A DNA stretch of 14,305 nt from the NCBI GenBank assembly GCA_023409955.1, contig JAEYQQ010000187.1:1-14305 (forward strand). The letters run 5' to 3'. Position 1 is the stretch's first letter. Every line of letters starts with the position of its first letter. The stretch comes from Bacillota bacterium (GTDB lineage Bacteria; Bacillota; Clostridia; Christensenellales; Aristaeellaceae). This document shows, piece after piece, positions 13,186 through 14,305 of this stretch. The notes under the pieces were generated by a model, which saw only the letters and a list, made by a program, of their open reading frames with translations, had not been told where the DNA came from and searched no databases. Both the position numbers and the translations under genes were made by a program.

Positions 13186-14301
13186 ATGAGTCGCAACGCC
13201 ATATTGGAAAAGAAGCTCTTAAAGGTCATACTTTGGGTTTACATCAGCATGTGCGTAGTCATAGCCGGTTTAAATTACGGTTACGCTCCCCATGCCTCAC
13301 CAAAGGCTGCATCATTCTTAACATGGTTTTGGCATTTCTATGAGAACTGGGTGAAAACTGCATTCATTGCTGTTTGCAGCATTCTCACCCTTCGGATTGC
13401 CGGAAACACTAAACAGGCTACCATGCTAAAACGCAACCTTGCCGGCTTCTTTAGCGCAGCTATGGTCGTGCATATACTGCTGCCGCTGTTTATCGGCAAT
13501 AAGGAGCTTTACTTTTTTACCATGCCCTTGCCATGGACCACTACACCCTTGCAGCTGATGAACAGCGGTTCCTCCTTTTACCAAAGCCGTTTTCCGGTAT
13601 GGGGTGCTGCAGGCATCTCTGCCGCACTATTGTTCTATATCATCACCAGCCTATTTGTCATTATTGGTACCCTTTTATTTGGCCGCCGGCTGCAATGTTC
13701 CAAGCTATGCCTGTTTAACGGTTTTGCAGCGGAGGTGTTTGGGCCCGCCATGCCGCTTATAGGCAAAAACCGCAAGCCAGGATTACGGACATTGAAAATA
13801 CTTGCCGTCCTGCGCTGGGCTTTTTTAGCCATAGCGGCTGCCCTCTCCCTATGGTGGCTGTTGTTCTTGACAGGTGTGCATGTACCTTGGAATCCGATAG
13901 GTATCGGGCGGTTTGAAGTCTATCTTTACCTGGTTGGAGAGTTGTTGATGGCCATGTTCTTTTGGGTGGCCTTTGCAGGCAGGGGTTACTGCTACTACTG
14001 CCCACTGGGAACAGTACTTGGGCTGTTAAGCAGGCTTGCCGGCCAGAAAATTACAGCCGATGGCAGCAGCTGCATCGCGTGCGGACGGTGTAACGCAGCA
14101 TGCCCCATGGCCATTGATGTGAAATCCGCCGCTGTAAACAGCCTGCCAGTAAAGCATCTGCGCTGCGTAGGCTGCGGCCATTGTGTGGATGCATGCCCCA
14201 TGCATACGCTAGAATATACCACCAGATTCACAAGCTTTATCAACCGCCGGAAAAAGCCCAAAGGCATAGTAGTAAACAATGAATGCCAGAAAAACACATG
14301 A
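13186..14301 (+). CDS. Membrane 4Fe-4S ferredoxin, NapH/NosR/CcoG-like
   Basis: A 371-aa protein. AGGAG is 7 nt ahead of the ATG; an ATG at 13182 is out of frame. The N-terminal two thirds has about six membrane helices. Cysteine motifs in order are C171-x3-C175 in LQCSKLCLFNG after helix four, CYYCP (269-273) at the end of the last helix, then two ferredoxin motifs, C296-C299-C302-C306 (CIACGRCNAACP) and C327-C330-C333-C337 (CVGCGHCVDACP). NapH and NosR are built this way and pass electrons from the membrane to a redox partner. The two ferredoxin motifs should hold two 4Fe-4S clusters on the cytoplasmic side. No nap or nos gene is in the window, so the electron acceptor is unknown; an FMN- or flavin-transfer partner is a common neighbour in anaerobes (inference). 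An ATG at 14298 overlaps the stop as ATGA, which may mark a coupled next gene beyond the edge. Confidence 0.9.
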   Translation: MSRNAILEKKLLKVILWVYISMCVVIAGLNYGYAPHASPKAASFLTWFWHFYENWVKTAFIAVCSILTLRIAGNTKQATMLKRNLAGFFSAAMVVHILLPLFIGNKELYFFTMPLPWTTTPLQLMNSGSSFYQSRFPVWGAAGISAALLFYIITSLFVIIGTLLFGRRLQCSKLCLFNGFAAEVFGPAMPLIGKNRKPGLRTLKILAVLRWAFLAIAAALSLWWLLFLTGVHVPWNPIGIGRFEVYLYLVGELLMAMFFWVAFAGRGYCYYCPLGTVLGLLSRLAGQKITADGSSCIACGRCNAACPMAIDVKSAAVNSLPVKHLRCVGCGHCVDACPMHTLEYTTRFTSFINRRKKPKGIVVNNECQKNT

Positions 14302-14305
14302 TCGC

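Overview
The window looks like chromosomal DNA of a Gram-positive anaerobe, probably a member of the Clostridia. The grounds are strong AGGAGG-type ribosome binding sites, consensus sigma-A promoters, a cell-wall protein with tandem peptidoglycan-binding domains and a Pro/Thr linker, a CUT1-type sugar ABC transporter with no ATPase of its own, and a membrane ferredoxin typical of anaerobes. I cannot name the genus. There are no rRNA, tRNA, CRISPR or complete insertion-sequence features.

Layout. (1) 1-1456, minus: a secreted peptidoglycan-binding protein that runs off the left edge. (2) 1663-3063, minus: a polytopic transporter of unknown substrate, translated from a GTG placed by an AGGAGG. 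(3) 3064-3444: an intergenic region with a 60-bp-spaced direct repeat, an unexplained plus-strand terminator, a hairpin and a near-consensus promoter for the next gene. (4) 3445-4512, plus: a secreted CapA-family protein. It converges on a minus-strand operon, and a 19-bp perfect stem separates the two. (5) 8623 to 4573, minus: a sugar-uptake operon of promoter and operator, solute-binding protein, intercistronic hairpins, two permeases and an MBL-fold hydrolase. (6) about 8740-9597: decayed DNA holding a frameshifted gene remnant with its own terminator, then an array of GGCGATT palindromes. (7) 9598-11064, plus: a beta-helix protein resembling tailspikes. (8) 11113-11956, plus: a complete manganese-efflux unit of promoter, yybP-ykoY riboswitch with terminator, mntP and final terminator. 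(9) 11997-12865, plus: the last 28 codons of a lost ABC-2 permease followed by its intact partner permease. (10) 13186-14301, plus: a NapH/NosR-like membrane ferredoxin.

How the genes work together. The sugar operon should import an oligosaccharide or glycoside by borrowing an ATPase encoded elsewhere. The role of the hydrolase at its end is not known. The strong hairpins after the binding-protein gene probably hold that mRNA at a higher level than the permease part. The mntP unit is self-contained: manganese binding to the leader RNA should allow read-through into the efflux pump. The ABC-2 permease appears to be the survivor of a deletion that removed its ATPase and most of its partner.

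I did not find a clearly new multi-gene system. The observations most worth following are the ABC-2 deletion scar, the intercistronic hairpins of the sugar operon, the plus-strand terminator at 3207-3235 with no gene in front of it, the palindrome array with its decayed neighbour gene, and the sugar-binding protein that lacks a lipobox cysteine.
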